Under the pieces are notes generated by a model. That model ran no database searches, was not told where the DNA came from, and saw only the letters and a list, made by a program, of their open reading frames with translations. From NCBI GenBank assembly GCA_000230955.3, contig CP007060.1, positions 1,302,001 to 1,366,000 on the forward strand: 64,000 nucleotides of DNA, written 5' to 3'. Below, piece after piece: positions 32,600 through 42,260 of the stretch; within the stretch, counting starts at the first letter, position 1, and each line of letters starts with the position of its first letter. The DNA comes from Halobacterium sp. DL1. GTDB taxonomy: Archaea; Halobacteriota; Halobacteria; Halobacteriales; Halobacteriaceae. The position numbers and the translations under genes are program-made.

Positions 32600-33691
32600 C
32601 TATTCCTCGAAGCCGTCTTCGAATTTGAACGTCCCGTTGCGCTGGACGACTTCGCCGTCCACCTCGATGAACGAGTCCTCGCTCATGTCCGTAATCATGT
32701 CCACGTGGATGGCCGATTCGTTCTGCTCGCGGTCCGGGCCGACGTTCTCCTCGTACGCGCTACCGAGCGCGAGGTGGACGGTGTCGCCCATCTTCTCGTC
32801 GAACAGCATGTTGTAGGTGAAGCGGTCGATGCCCCGGTTCATCCCGATGCCGAGTTCGCCGACGCGGCGGGCGCCGCCGTCGGTGTCGAGGATTTCCTCG
32901 AGGGCATCCTCCTTCTGGCGGGCGGAATACTCCACGACCTCACCGTCTTCGAAGGTGAGGCGGGCGTCCAGGATCTCCTCACCGCGCCACATCCGCGGCT
33001 TGTCGAAGCGCACGGTCCCCTCGACGCTGTCCGGGACGGGCGCGGTGAACGCCTCGCCGCCCGGCATGTTGTTGTCGTCGGCGTCGTTTCCGCCGATCAT
33101 GCCGTCGACGGACATTGTGAGGTCCGTCTCCTCGCTCGAGACGATGCGGACCTCGCTGGCGTCGTCGAGTATCTCCACCATCTGGGCCTGGAACTCGCGC
33201 TGGGCGTCCCAGTCGCGGTCGACGGCGCGGTAGACGAAGTCCTCGTAGGCCGCGGTGCTCATTCCGGCCTTCTGGGCGTTCCCCGGCGCCGGATACATCG
33301 TGCCGACCCAGCGCGTCTCCTTGAGGGCGTCCTGGAGGTCTTTGTTCTCCCGGCGCTCCGCGGTGACGTTCTCCGACGGGACGTCGCTCGTCTCTGCCAT
33401 GTTCCGTGCGCCGTTGATGCCGATGTAGGCGTCCGTCTCCTCGAGCAACGCCAGCGTGTGTTCGGGACGGGTGTACTCCTCGGGGTCCATCGCGCGACCG
33501 TACGCCCTGCTCGCCCGGGAGTTCCGCCAGGAGAGTGTCGGTCGCGCGCCGATTTCGCCGAGTTTCTCGTAGACGGCGACCACGAGGTCCTCAGCGACGG
33601 TGGGCGCGTTGACCCGCACCATGTCGCCCTGCTCGACCGTCGCGCACTGCTCGACCAGAATCTCCGCGTGCCGACGGACTCTGTCGTCCAT
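32600..33691 (-). CDS. aminopeptidase (M29-like, thermophilic leucyl aminopeptidase family)
   Basis: A 363-residue protein of the M29 metallo-aminopeptidase type. The C-terminal part has the expected pattern of metal ligands: GELGIGMNRGIDRFTYNMLF, GDTVHLALGSAYEENVGP and ESAIHVDMITDM. An N-terminal domain opens with MDDRVRRHAEILVEQCATV. The family removes N-terminal amino acids using two divalent metals. The enzyme is cytoplasmic. The haloarchaeal members are often annotated as aminopeptidase only. No operon partner is evident; a tandem of hairpin sequences lies downstream. Confidence 0.85.
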   Translation of the reverse strand: MDDRVRRHAEILVEQCATVEQGDMVRVNAPTVAEDLVVAVYEKLGEIGARPTLSWRNSRASRAYGRAMDPEEYTRPEHTLALLEETDAYIGINGARNMAETSDVPSENVTAERRENKDLQDALKETRWVGTMYPAPGNAQKAGMSTAAYEDFVYRAVDRDWDAQREFQAQMVEILDDASEVRIVSSEETDLTMSVDGMIGGNDADDNNMPGGEAFTAPVPDSVEGTVRFDKPRMWRGEEILDARLTFEDGEVVEYSARQKEDALEEILDTDGGARRVGELGIGMNRGIDRFTYNMLFDEKMGDTVHLALGSAYEENVGPDREQNESAIHVDMITDMSEDSFIEVDGEVVQRNGTFKFEDGFEE

Positions 33692-33832
33692 ACTTGTTGG
33701 GCCAGTGGACCGACCAAAAGCGTGTACATTCCAGACGTTCCGGCAAGGAGTCGCGGGTCGTCCGTTTCGAGGGACTGTGCGCGACCGGGTTCGGCGTCGG
33801 TGGCGAGATTGCTACTGGAGACCGACCGGGAC

Positions 33833-36226
33833 TCAGTCCTCTTCGACCCACTCGAAGCCGTCCGCTCGCGTCTCCTGGACGTTCTGGCCCGACTCCACGT
33901 CACCGTCGAGCGTCTCGCCAGTCGCGTCGACCTCGAAGCTGTCGACGCGGTCGCGCAGCACCTCTGCACGGTCCGACAGGGAGCGCGCCTGCTGGGTCAC
34001 CTCCGACAGCGTGCTCGCCTGCTCCTCGGCCGCCTCTGCCGCGGTCCCGGCCTCCTCGGCAGTCTCCTCGCCGAGGGTCACCACGTCGTCGACGGCGCCG
34101 GTGACGTCCGCCACGGACGACGCCTGTTCGTCCATCGCGCGGCTGATCTCCTGCATCCCAGTGTCGGCTTCCTCGACGCTCTCTACGATGTTCTCGAGGG
34201 TTACGTGGGTCTCCTCGACCGTCTCGACGCCGTCGCCGACGCGGTCCTGGATGGTCCCCATCGCGGCGACGCTCTCGTCGGTCTGCTCGCGCACGTCGGA
34301 CACGAGCGCCTCGATGTCGCCTGCGGACTGCCTGGTCTCCGCGGCGAGTCCCTTCACCTCCTCGGCGACCACCGCGAAGCCGTCGCCCGCCTCGCCGGCC
34401 CGCGCGGCCTCGATGGACGCGTTCAGCGCGAGGATATTTGTCTGCTCGGCGATGTCCGTGATGACGTCCACGATGGACTCGATCTCGGCCATCTGGGACT
34501 CCAGTTCCCCCACGGCCGCGGCGGTGCGCTCGGTCTCGGCCTCGATGTCGCGGAGCTCCGCGACCGCCTCGGCCGCCGCGTCGCGCCCCTCGTCGCCCAG
34601 GTCCGCCGTGGCGCGGGACGTTTCGGCCACCTCGTCTGCCGACGCGGCCACCTCTTCGATGGTCGCGGACATGTCGTCGGTCTCGACGGCCACGGACTCC
34701 AGTTCGTCGCGCTGCTCGCCGGTCCGGTCGCTGATGCGGTCGACCGACGACGACACGTCCCGGCCGACCCGCTCGACGGATTCGACGCGTGCGGACACCT
34801 CGTCGCTGGCGCCCGCCACTTCGTCGGCGAACGACGCGACGCCCGCGACCGTCTCCTCCATCTCCTCGGCCATCTCGTTGAACGACGCCGCGACCTCCGC
34901 CAGCGCGTCCTGCTCGACGGAGTCGTCGAGACGCACCGTCAGGTCCCCGTCAGCGTACGCGGCCATCGAAGCGGAGAACGACGCGGCCGTCCGCCTGAGT
35001 TCCTCGGCGCGGCGCTCTGACTTCCGCTTCGCCGCCTCCGCCCGCTCCGTCGCCGCCTCGGCGTCTGCGCGCGCCTCCTCCGCGGACTCCCGCTCGCGCT
35101 CGGCGGCGCTGATGCGTTCCTCGACGGTGTCCCGCAGGCCCGCGAACGAGTCGAACAGACCGCCGATCTCGTCCTTGCGGCCGACGTCGAGGTTCGTGTC
35201 GTACTCGCCGCGTTCGAGCGCGTCGGCCTTCCGACCGAGCACGTTCAGCGCGGTGACCGTTCCCCGACCGAGCGTGAGGCCGATGAACGCCAGCCCCAGG
35301 AGCGCGACGCCGACCATCAGGAGCACCCGCTCGGTCACGGTCGAGCGCAGCGCGTACGCCTCGCTCGTCGGCACGTGGAGTGCGACCGCCCAGTCGGTCC
35401 CCTGGACTGGCGCGTAGGCGACGACGTGGCCCTCGTCGAAGGCTTTCGCCGCTTCGCCGTCCCGCAGGAACCCGCTCCCGCCGCTGCCCGCCGCCGCGAC
35501 GACCGTCGAGTTGTTGGCCCCGGCGTACGCCTGCAGCGTCGCGACGGCACCGTCGTCGGCCAGCACCGCTCCCGACACGCTCACGAGTTGCGTGTTACTG
35601 TTCGTGGTGGGTTGGCGGAAGTTCGTCGTCACGGCCCCGAGGTCCGTCGTCAGCACCACCCCCGTCCGGGTCCCGAACTCGGCGGGGATGCGCGCGACGA
35701 ACGCCACCCGCGTCGCGCCGTCTTTCACGTACGGCTCCGAGACGAAGACGCCATCGTCGCCGAAGGAAATCTCCTGGGCGCTCCACGGCGCGCTCTCGGC
35801 GGTCAGCCGCTGTCGGCGCATCCCCGGGTCGGTGCTCGCGATGCTCTCCTGGGACTGGAAGTTGACGTAGTGGACGTTCCGCACGTCCGCTGGCATCCTC
35901 GCGAGTTCCTCCGCGAGGAACGACTGGACGCGCGTGTAGTTCCCGCCGACGAGGACGTCGTACTGCGCCAGCATCCGCGCGTTGTTCGTCCGCTCGTCGA
36001 GCCACTCGGAGACGGACGCGGCGCTCAACTCCGCGGCCGTCGTGTACTCCGAGCGCGACTGCTGTTCTAGCTGGTTCGACGTCTCGACGTAGGTCGCCGC
36101 CCCGACTGCTCCGATGCACAGCACCACGACGAGCAGCGCCACCCCGAACTTCGCGAGGTAGCTCCGGCGCACGAACCCCGGCGTGAGGCGACGAGTGACT
36201 CGGCTCGCCAGCGAACGAAGCGACAT
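33833..36226 (-). CDS. methyl-accepting chemotaxis transducer (Htr type)
   Basis: A 797-residue transducer. It has an N-terminal helix ([20 protein letters not shown]), a large extracytoplasmic dCache-like domain (about 50-300, with [18 protein letters not shown]), a second helix ([20 protein letters not shown]), HAMP domains with a linking coiled coil, and a C-terminal MCP signalling domain containing [20 protein letters not shown]. The ligand is unknown; dCache domains often bind amino acids or organic acids. A TATA-like box lies about 30 nt upstream. No che or archaellum genes are nearby. Longer upstream readings are rejected because they would run through the promoter. Confidence 0.93.
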   Translation of the reverse strand: MSLRSLASRVTRRLTPGFVRRSYLAKFGVALLVVVLCIGAVGAATYVETSNQLEQQSRSEYTTAAELSAASVSEWLDERTNNARMLAQYDVLVGGNYTRVQSFLAEELARMPADVRNVHYVNFQSQESIASTDPGMRRQRLTAESAPWSAQEISFGDDGVFVSEPYVKDGATRVAFVARIPAEFGTRTGVVLTTDLGAVTTNFRQPTTNSNTQLVSVSGAVLADDGAVATLQAYAGANNSTVVAAAGSGGSGFLRDGEAAKAFDEGHVVAYAPVQGTDWAVALHVPTSEAYALRSTVTERVLLMVGVALLGLAFIGLTLGRGTVTALNVLGRKADALERGEYDTNLDVGRKDEIGGLFDSFAGLRDTVEERISAAERERESAEEARADAEAATERAEAAKRKSERRAEELRRTAASFSASMAAYADGDLTVRLDDSVEQDALAEVAASFNEMAEEMEETVAGVASFADEVAGASDEVSARVESVERVGRDVSSSVDRISDRTGEQRDELESVAVETDDMSATIEEVAASADEVAETSRATADLGDEGRDAAAEAVAELRDIEAETERTAAAVGELESQMAEIESIVDVITDIAEQTNILALNASIEAARAGEAGDGFAVVAEEVKGLAAETRQSAGDIEALVSDVREQTDESVAAMGTIQDRVGDGVETVEETHVTLENIVESVEEADTGMQEISRAMDEQASSVADVTGAVDDVVTLGEETAEEAGTAAEAAEEQASTLSEVTQQARSLSDRAEVLRDRVDSFEVDATGETLDGDVESGQNVQETRADGFEWVEED

Positions 36227-36251
36227 CGTTGAGACGCCGACCGACCAAACA

Positions 36252-36260
36252 CATAAAGAT
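36252..36260 (-). promoter_or_regulatory. TATA-like box of the chemotaxis transducer
   Basis: The reverse strand reads ATCTTTATG, centred about 30 nt before the ATG at 36226, consistent with a leaderless transcript. Confidence 0.5.
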
Positions 36261-36442
36261 ACTGACGACGGTTTCACTGGTGAAAACCGACCGGGAGTCG
36301 GGCTGTGGGTGCCCTCCGACTCCTCCCTCCCCACTTTCCCGGGCCTACCATCGTTCTCCGGGAACGCTTCGCTCGGCCGCGATTCGTTCGGCCAATCTGT
36401 TTTGGGCGTAGAGCTATCCCACCACCTGTGGTACCATGTAGC

Positions 36443-36637
36443 ATGGATGGGATTCTGAACAAGACGACGAACACGGTACACAAACACGAGCTCAGGCAGA
36501 CCGAGGCACGAACTCCCTGCGGCGCCACTAAGTACATCGCCGACAGGCAACTCGACAGGGTCGACATCGCCGAGGCGGTCACCGACCACGAGGTGGACAA
36601 GTGCGGTCGTTGCTTCTCGGACGGCGGCGGCTACTGA
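36443..36637 (+). CDS. conserved small haloarchaeal protein with Cys/His pattern
   Basis: A 64-residue protein starting [19 protein letters not shown] and ending [16 protein letters not shown]. Residues with metal-binding potential are H in VHKH, C in TPCGATKY, H in DHEVDK, and CGRC, which could form a small zinc site. I believe similar small proteins are widespread in haloarchaea but do not know a function. The gene is monocistronic, between the transducer and tRNA-Gly. Confidence 0.65.
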   Translation: MDGILNKTTNTVHKHELRQTEARTPCGATKYIADRQLDRVDIAEAVTDHEVDKCGRCFSDGGGY

Positions 36638-36690
36638 ACGCTCGCCGAGAACAGCCACGCGTACTGAGGTCGCTCGACACGTTCGTTCGG

Positions 36691-36710
36691 CAGAAATGCA
36701 CCGACCGGGA
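36691..36710 (-). repeat. duplicated flank and 3' end of tRNA-Gly (outer copy)
   Basis: CAGAAATGCACCGACCGGGA is identical to 36868-36887, which contains the tRNA-Gly 3' end and its downstream flank. The copy lies about 177 nt away. Confidence 0.6.
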
Positions 36711-36760
36711 GTCTCGTGAGCGCAGCGAACGAGACGTCGGTCGGAAACGACCCCAGGGAG

Positions 36761-36782
36761 TGCACCGACCGGGATTTGAACC
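36761..36782 (-). repeat. duplicated tRNA-Gly 3' end (inner copy)
   Basis: 22 nt identical to 36874-36895, covering the discriminator, acceptor strand and T arm of tRNA-Gly. It is followed by GGAGCCAGACGTGC instead of the rest of the tRNA. With the outer copy it makes a ladder of tRNA 3' ends. Confidence 0.65.
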
Positions 36783-36873
36783 GGAGCCAGACGTGCTCGC
36801 TCACTCCGTTCGCTGTGCGCGACTGGCAGGGTCCAGAATCCCTGCGCATTTCGTCTCACTTCTTCGACAGAAA

Positions 36874-36944
36874 TGCACCGACCGGGATTTGAACCCGGGC
36901 CATGAGCTTGGAAGGCTCAGGTCCTGCCACTAGACCATCGGTGC
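36874..36944 (-). tRNA. tRNA-Gly (anticodon TCC)
   Basis: The reverse strand has acceptor GCACCGA pairing with TCGGTGC, anticodon stem TGAGC/GCTCA around CTTCCAA with anticodon TCC, T arm CCCGGGTTCAAATCCCGG, and discriminator A. CCA is not encoded. Two copies of its 3' end lie downstream (36761-36782 and 36691-36710). Confidence 0.94.
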
Positions 36945-37167
36945 GTTCGTTCCACTCGCGCACCGTGGCGCTCGAATCCGTCGGATTCGCTCACCATCGG
37001 CGCTCACCACCACTTTCCCTGCGTCGTTTATGGGCGTTTCCCTTCGGCCGAGGGTTCAAGTCCAAAGGCGAGACCAACCCGTCGCGTGCTCTGAGTGACG
37101 CGGTCGCACGGACGAGCGAAACGGCGGGTGCGCCGTGTGACCGGGAGCGAGACCCCGTCTGTACGCC

Positions 37168-37794
37168 CTATCTGGAAGCGACTACGGCGTAGCAGTTCCC
37201 GCTGGACACGAACGCGTCCTCGACGGCGAGCGCGCTCGCATCGAGGTCTGCGCGGAACTCCGCGGGGTCGTAGACGTGGTAGAATCGCGGGACCGTCTCG
37301 CCGCCGGGGAGCGTCCAGTCGACGGTGGTGTCGAAGCCCTCGTCGGCGTCGAATCGGTCGTGTTCAGTGCTCCAGGCGCTCACGAGCGCGGCAGCCCCGG
37401 GCGAGAGGACGCGCGCCAGTTCGTCGAGGCTGGCGATTCGCGATTCCCTGGTCGGGAGGTGGTGGAGCGTCGCGACGTACACTGCGAGGTCCACACAGCC
37501 ATCACAGAGGGGGAGTCGGGCAGCATCGCCCGCCAGAAGGTCGGGGTCGAAGTCTCGGGCCGCGGCGCGCTCGCGGGCGGCGTCGAGGAGGCCGCGACTG
37601 GCATCGAGGGCGAGCACGCGGTCGGCGCGCTCCGCGAGTAGTTCCGCGTGACGGCCGTTGCCGCAACCGACGTCGAGGGCCGTCTCCGCGGTGCGGTCCG
37701 CGAGGAAGGACTCCACCTCCGGCCAGGGGTACTCCCGGGTCTTCGAGAAGTGGTCGGCGATGCGGTCGTACGTGTGGTGGACGTCCCGGGTCAT
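37168..37794 (-). CDS. SAM-dependent methyltransferase, Trm9/ALKBH8-like
   Basis: A 208-residue class I methyltransferase. The N-terminus VHHTYDRIADHFSKTREYPW is characteristic of the Trm9/ALKBH8 group, which methylates wobble uridine derivatives in tRNA. The SAM site follows (ALDVGCGNGRHAELLA near 41-56, ALDASRGLLDAA near 65-76), then LYVATLHHLPTRESR-type motif IV residues. Start and stop overlap with the PilC-like gene by 4 bp (ATGA), so the methyltransferase is the last gene of the PilB-PilC-trm9-like operon. tRNA modification is probable from the family; the pilus link may be only genomic. Confidence 0.78.
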   Translation of the reverse strand: MTRDVHHTYDRIADHFSKTREYPWPEVESFLADRTAETALDVGCGNGRHAELLAERADRVLALDASRGLLDAARERAAARDFDPDLLAGDAARLPLCDGCVDLAVYVATLHHLPTRESRIASLDELARVLSPGAAALVSAWSTEHDRFDADEGFDTTVDWTLPGGETVPRFYHVYDPAEFRADLDASALAVEDAFVSSGNCYAVVASR

Positions 37795-39926
37795 CCGATG
37801 AGGACGAACAGTCCGTACGCAATGGTCAGCATCACGGCGGCGTGTTTCACGCCCGCCTTCACCGTCCCGTCGCCCATCTGTCCGGCCACCAGCCCCGAGC
37901 AGACCGTCTGCACCAGTCCCGTGTGGAAGAAGACGAGGCTGTAGCGGTCCTTGTCCGCTTGCGTGAGCTGCGTCGACTCGGAGAACGGGCCGGTTGAAAT
38001 CGCCTCGTCGGCGGCGGCCTGGGAACCATCGGCGGTGGCGGCGGCCGCCTCCGCCACCGGGATGTTCGGGATGAAGATCGTGTCCAGCGCGACGATGATG
38101 GCGAGGAACACGAAGAACGCGATGTAGATGACGACGACGTACGTGAGCAGTTCGTTCCGCCGGTCGCGTTCGAGTCGCCGCGTCGCCTTCGCCTCGTTCG
38201 CCGCGATGCGCAGCACCGGACCGAGGTCGCCGCTGGCGTTCATCGCGTTCGTCGTGAGCGCGACCACGCGGGAGATGGCCGGCGTGTTCGACCGTTTCCG
38301 GAACCGCTGGAGGGCGTGCTCGACGCGAGCGCCCCACTGGACGTCGGCCCACGTTCGCTCCAGTTCCTGCGTGAGCGCGCCGAGTTTGCTGCCCACCGTC
38401 TTTCCGAAGCTCTCGACGACGGGCATCCCGGCCTCGTTCGTGCTCGCGAACCGGTCGAGGAAGTCCGGAACCCCGGCCTCGACGGCCTTCAGCCGGCGAC
38501 GGTGGACCTCGTAGGCGACGGCGAACGTCCCCAGCACGAACAGCGCCGCGTGGATCAGCGGGTCGTCGTACGCCGTGATGTCGGTCGAACGAGCAGCCAC
38601 TAGCGGCCACCACTGGACGACGAGGTAGAGCGCAGCGACCGGCGCGGTCACCCAGAACAGCACCGTCGGCGTCTCCAGGACGACCGCGAACGGATGTCTG
38701 AGTCGGTAGAGGAGAGGCCGGAGCCGTTCGTGGACGTCGAGGCGTTCGCGGTTCGTCGTGTTCCCGGCGGTCGCGGGCGGTCCTGCGGTCACCGTGCCGC
38801 CGTCGCTGCGGACCGCCCCGGTCACCCGCGGGATTGACTGGAAGCGCGCGCCCGACTCGATGGCAGTTTCGTCCTCTTCAGGTCTGCCCGTCGCCGTCTC
38901 CGTGATGCTGTCGAGGTAGACGACGAAGCCGGCGGTGGCGAGCGGCACGAGGAGGTACGCGGTCACGCGGAGGAAGTCGAGGGTGTCGCCCATCGTCAGG
39001 CCGATGACGACGAGGATGGTGATGAGGAACAGCGGCCCCGCGACGAAGACGGTGACGTACGCCTCCGCGAGCGTCGCGAGTAGTTCGAGGAACTGCTTCT
39101 GCTTGGACTCGGCCTCGTCGGCGTAGTACTCGTACTCCTGTTTGAGGAACGACGGGAGCTGCTGGCCGCTCTTCAGGACGCTCGTGAGGTTCTCGGAGAA
39201 CTCCGAGAGGTCGTCGCTGGGCGTGCGGTCGCCGAGGCGTTCGAGCGCGCGGAGGATGTCCGAGCCGTACATGTCGACGTCCTTCACAACGATGCCCATC
39301 TCGCGAGCGCTCTCGCCGTACACCGACCGGTTCCGCGCGAGGATGCGCAACACCTCCGGTAGCGCCATCCCGCTCCGGGAGAGCGCGTACATGAACGCGA
39401 CGGTGCGCTCCATCGACGTGTCGATGCGCCGGGCCCGCTCGCCGGCCTCGTACCGCGGCAGTAGCCACCGCACCTTGCTGGTGAGCAACGCGCCGAGCAG
39501 GCCGAGCGTGGCCCCCGACGCCACGAAGATGCCGAACAGTTCGGCGACGGTGAAGTCGGCGACGCTCGTGGCGAACAGCCCCCGTACCGCGGCGGGGAAC
39601 TGCTCCTGGAAGCTCTCCGGTGTGGTCCCGACGAAGACGAGCACGCCCGCGACGAGGTAGACGCCCAGGATGGCGCCCGCGAGCGCCGCCGTCGTCGCGA
39701 ACAGGTAGGTGCGGGCGGCGTACAGCCGGTAAGTCTGTGGGACGTGAGCGCCACGGAGCGCGTCGACCTTCTCGGGGTTCACGTCCTGCTGGTCGCCCGC
39801 GAGCGGGCCGAACGTCGCGAGCGCGACCCGGGAGACAACCCGGTCGAGGGCGGGAACGACGGACGCTACCGCGAAGAAGAGCAGCGCCGCGAACACCGTC
39901 GCGAGTGGCAGGTAGACGAGGGCCAT
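37791..39926 (-). CDS. second type IV pilus platform membrane protein PilC-like
   Basis: A 711-residue GspF/TadC-type protein with two modules: SMERTVAFMYALSRSGMALP (about 182-200) and ASTNEAGMPVVESFGKTVGS (about 495-515), each followed by transmembrane helices. It is only distantly similar to the PilC-like protein at 25092. The start at 39926 (MALVYLPLATVFAALL) is chosen because it lies 1 nt after the ATPase stop; an ATG at 39941 would add five residues and overlap that gene. The upstream neighbour is the PilB-like ATPase, the downstream one the methyltransferase. Confidence 0.86.
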   Translation of the reverse strand: MALVYLPLATVFAALLFFAVASVVPALDRVVSRVALATFGPLAGDQQDVNPEKVDALRGAHVPQTYRLYAARTYLFATTAALAGAILGVYLVAGVLVFVGTTPESFQEQFPAAVRGLFATSVADFTVAELFGIFVASGATLGLLGALLTSKVRWLLPRYEAGERARRIDTSMERTVAFMYALSRSGMALPEVLRILARNRSVYGESAREMGIVVKDVDMYGSDILRALERLGDRTPSDDLSEFSENLTSVLKSGQQLPSFLKQEYEYYADEAESKQKQFLELLATLAEAYVTVFVAGPLFLITILVVIGLTMGDTLDFLRVTAYLLVPLATAGFVVYLDSITETATGRPEEDETAIESGARFQSIPRVTGAVRSDGGTVTAGPPATAGNTTNRERLDVHERLRPLLYRLRHPFAVVLETPTVLFWVTAPVAALYLVVQWWPLVAARSTDITAYDDPLIHAALFVLGTFAVAYEVHRRRLKAVEAGVPDFLDRFASTNEAGMPVVESFGKTVGSKLGALTQELERTWADVQWGARVEHALQRFRKRSNTPAISRVVALTTNAMNASGDLGPVLRIAANEAKATRRLERDRRNELLTYVVVIYIAFFVFLAIIVALDTIFIPNIPVAEAAAATADGSQAAADEAISTGPFSESTQLTQADKDRYSLVFFHTGLVQTVCSGLVAGQMGDGTVKAGVKHAAVMLTIAYGLFVLIG

Positions 39927-39927
39927 A

Positions 39928-41577
39928 CTACTCGGCGACACCCGGCGCGTCCACCACGACGTCCTCGTCCAGTTCCGCCTTCACGCGCTCGACGACGCGC
40001 TCCGGATTGGCGTAGTACTCGTTGATGAGCGCGGTGAACTGCCGGTAGTCTTCGACGTTCTGCTGGGTGAGGTAGTGGAGGACGCGCTTCCGGTTCCGGA
40101 GTTCCCGCAGTAGTTCGCTCCGCGACCAGCCGCGCTCCTCGCGGATGTCGTCGAGGACGACCGAGTCGCGCTGCGAGAAGGAGTCGTCGGCCGCCTGCCA
40201 CTCGAACGCCGTCGAGTAGTCGAGGTCGCCGGTTCGCTGGTCGATGCCCTCGATCTCGGCGATGACGCGGTTACGGCGGACGCGCTTGGTGCCGACGTGC
40301 GTGAGCGTCTGCACGCAGAGGATGTCGAGGCTCTGGATCATCGCCCGCGGCACGTTGATTGGGTCGTTCTCGAGGCGGTTGATGACCGTCTGCACGCTGT
40401 CTGCGTGCATCGTGGAGTACGTCGTGTGCCCCGTGTTCATCGCCTGGAACAGCGTCATCGCCTCCTCGCCGCGCACCTCGCCGACCACGATGTACTCGGG
40501 GCGGTGGCGGAGTGCCGAGCGCAGCAGGTCGTACATCGTGATGTCGTCGCCCTCGCCGATGGCTTCCCGCGTCACCGAGGAGAGCCAGTTCTCGTGGTAC
40601 AGCGACAGCTCCCGGGTGTCCTCGATGGTGAGCACCTTCGAGCGTGGCGGGATGAACATCGAGACGGCGTTCATCGAGGTGGTCTTCCCGGAGGCCGTCC
40701 CGCCCGCGAACAGGAGGCTCTTGTTCGACTCGATGGCGAGCCAGAGGTACGCCATCTGGTCGAGGTCGAACGTGTTGAGGTCGACGAGCCGCGCCGGCGT
40801 GAACGGGTCCTCGGAGTACTTCCGGATGGTGAACGCCGACCCGCGCGGGGTTACCTCCTCGCCGAGCGCGAGTTCGGCCCGCGAGCCGTCGGGCAGCGTC
40901 GTCTCCGTGACCGGGTCGCCGATGGAGATGTGGCGGCCCGACTGCTGGGCGAGGCGGACGACGAAGCCGTCCAGTTCCTCCTGCTCGTAGCTGACGTTGG
41001 TCTCGACGTCCGTGTACTCGGCGTGGTAGACGAACAGCGGCACCCCGTAGCCGTCACAGGAGACGTCCTCGATGTAGGGGTCCTGCATCAGCGGGTCGAG
41101 CTTCTCGAACCCCTCGAAGGCGCGGTGGAGGTAGTAGAACAGCCGGTAGAACGCGTTCATGCCGATCTCCACGCCGTACTCCTCGAGCAACTGCTTCATC
41201 TGCTCTTTCAGAACGGATTCGGGGTCCTCGGGTTCGTAGACGGCGTCGTAGATGAGCGCGTCACGGATGTCGTCGTACAGCGTCTCGAGGAGGTCCTGCT
41301 CGAAATCGTCGAGGCCGGGTTCGACGACGTGGTAGCGGTGTTCGTCGTTGGCCCCGTCGTACCCGATGTAGACGAACGCGTACGGCGCGTTCACCCAGTA
41401 CCGGTCGACCTCCTCGTACCCATCGAGCCCGTCGAAGGACACCAGTGGCCCGTGGGCCTGGGGCTCGTACTCCGTGACTTCGACAGCGGAGCCGCGGAGC
41501 ACCTCTGCGGCGCGCTTCGCGCGGTGTCGGAGGCGGTCCATCCGCCTGTCGAGGTCGGCGAGGAGGTCGTTCGACAT
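39928..41577 (-). CDS. second type IV pilus assembly ATPase PilB-like
   Basis: A 549-residue type II/IV secretion ATPase of standard length. Walker A is FAGGTASGKTTSMNAVS (near 285), followed by VLTIEDTRELSLYHENW, YIVVGEVRGEEAMTLF and NTGHTTYSTMHAD. The N-terminal part contains WVNAPYAFVYIGYDG, a segment also found in the longer ATPase at 21949 (WVNKPYAFVLIF), which shows the two are paralogues. The partner PilC follows after 1 nt. It lacks the long acidic N-terminus and the tail of the first copy. Confidence 0.92.
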   Translation of the reverse strand: MSNDLLADLDRRMDRLRHRAKRAAEVLRGSAVEVTEYEPQAHGPLVSFDGLDGYEEVDRYWVNAPYAFVYIGYDGANDEHRYHVVEPGLDDFEQDLLETLYDDIRDALIYDAVYEPEDPESVLKEQMKQLLEEYGVEIGMNAFYRLFYYLHRAFEGFEKLDPLMQDPYIEDVSCDGYGVPLFVYHAEYTDVETNVSYEQEELDGFVVRLAQQSGRHISIGDPVTETTLPDGSRAELALGEEVTPRGSAFTIRKYSEDPFTPARLVDLNTFDLDQMAYLWLAIESNKSLLFAGGTASGKTTSMNAVSMFIPPRSKVLTIEDTRELSLYHENWLSSVTREAIGEGDDITMYDLLRSALRHRPEYIVVGEVRGEEAMTLFQAMNTGHTTYSTMHADSVQTVINRLENDPINVPRAMIQSLDILCVQTLTHVGTKRVRRNRVIAEIEGIDQRTGDLDYSTAFEWQAADDSFSQRDSVVLDDIREERGWSRSELLRELRNRKRVLHYLTQQNVEDYRQFTALINEYYANPERVVERVKAELDEDVVVDAPGVAE

Positions 41578-41721
41578 CGATAGCTACCCCCATCTTCTCT
41601 CCCGTGAACTTAAAGACTGTCCGGTGGCGCTCGCTCGGCGCCGCCGCTGGGGGCTAGCAGCGTTCTGTGGTGAGGCGGGCGTTACGTTCATTTCCCCGTC
41701 GCCCCAACTGTCCGGTAGGGA

Positions 41722-42195
41722 ATGCGCCGGGATTACTTCGAACTGGACGTGACGGGCGTCGACTGGGTCGACGACGGCGGTGAGCCGAGCAAGCCGAACG
41801 TCGTCATCGAGTTCACGGGCGACGTCGACGACCTCCGCGACCGACTCACAGACCACGACGGTGAACTGCTCGACGCCAGCGAAACTGACGCCACCTTCCG
41901 CCTCACGGACGACGTCGAGGAACGGGGGGCGACGGGCGTCGTCGCGGTGACCAACCGCACCACGGGGGACTTCGTGCTCGAACTGAACGAGGACGCCGAG
42001 GACGTCTTCACGTTCATCCGTGCAGCGCGCCGCTACGGCGAGGACACGGACGACGACGAGGGGCGCTACCGCGTAGAGATACGCGTCGACGGCGACGAAC
42101 TGGTCGTCTACGAGAAGTCGACGTTCCTCGTCTACAGCCGGGACGGCGACCTCATGCGCGCGGACAGCCTCATACCGAGCGGCATCGAACTGTAG
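41722..42195 (+). CDS. haloarchaeal protein of unknown function (DUF5793-like)
   Basis: A 157-residue acidic soluble protein beginning MRRDYFELDVTGVDWVDDGG, with GVVAVTNRTTGDFVLELNED in the middle and a predominantly beta-strand pattern. It looks like the haloarchaeal family I recall as DUF5793; that name is from memory. No signal peptide or catalytic motif is visible. It is divergent from the pilus operon and upstream of the phosphohexomutase. Confidence 0.7.
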   Translation: MRRDYFELDVTGVDWVDDGGEPSKPNVVIEFTGDVDDLRDRLTDHDGELLDASETDATFRLTDDVEERGATGVVAVTNRTTGDFVLELNEDAEDVFTFIRAARRYGEDTDDDEGRYRVEIRVDGDELVVYEKSTFLVYSRDGDLMRADSLIPSGIEL

Positions 42196-42260
42196 CAGCC
42201 CCTACTCCTTCGACGCCCGTATCACCGGGAGCTAAGTGCGAGCATCCGCTCCCACAGGGC

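Noticed and set aside
32705-35417. Long forward frames opposite the aminopeptidase and the chemotaxis transducer.
   Set aside because: Both are shadows of well supported reverse-strand genes.
30585-36944. Possibility that the segment between the two tRNA genes is an integrated element.
   Set aside because: The genes inside (tatA, HD hydrolase, aminopeptidase, transducer) look chromosomal, there is no integrase, and the two tRNA 3'-end sequences differ, so they cannot be the two ends of one element.
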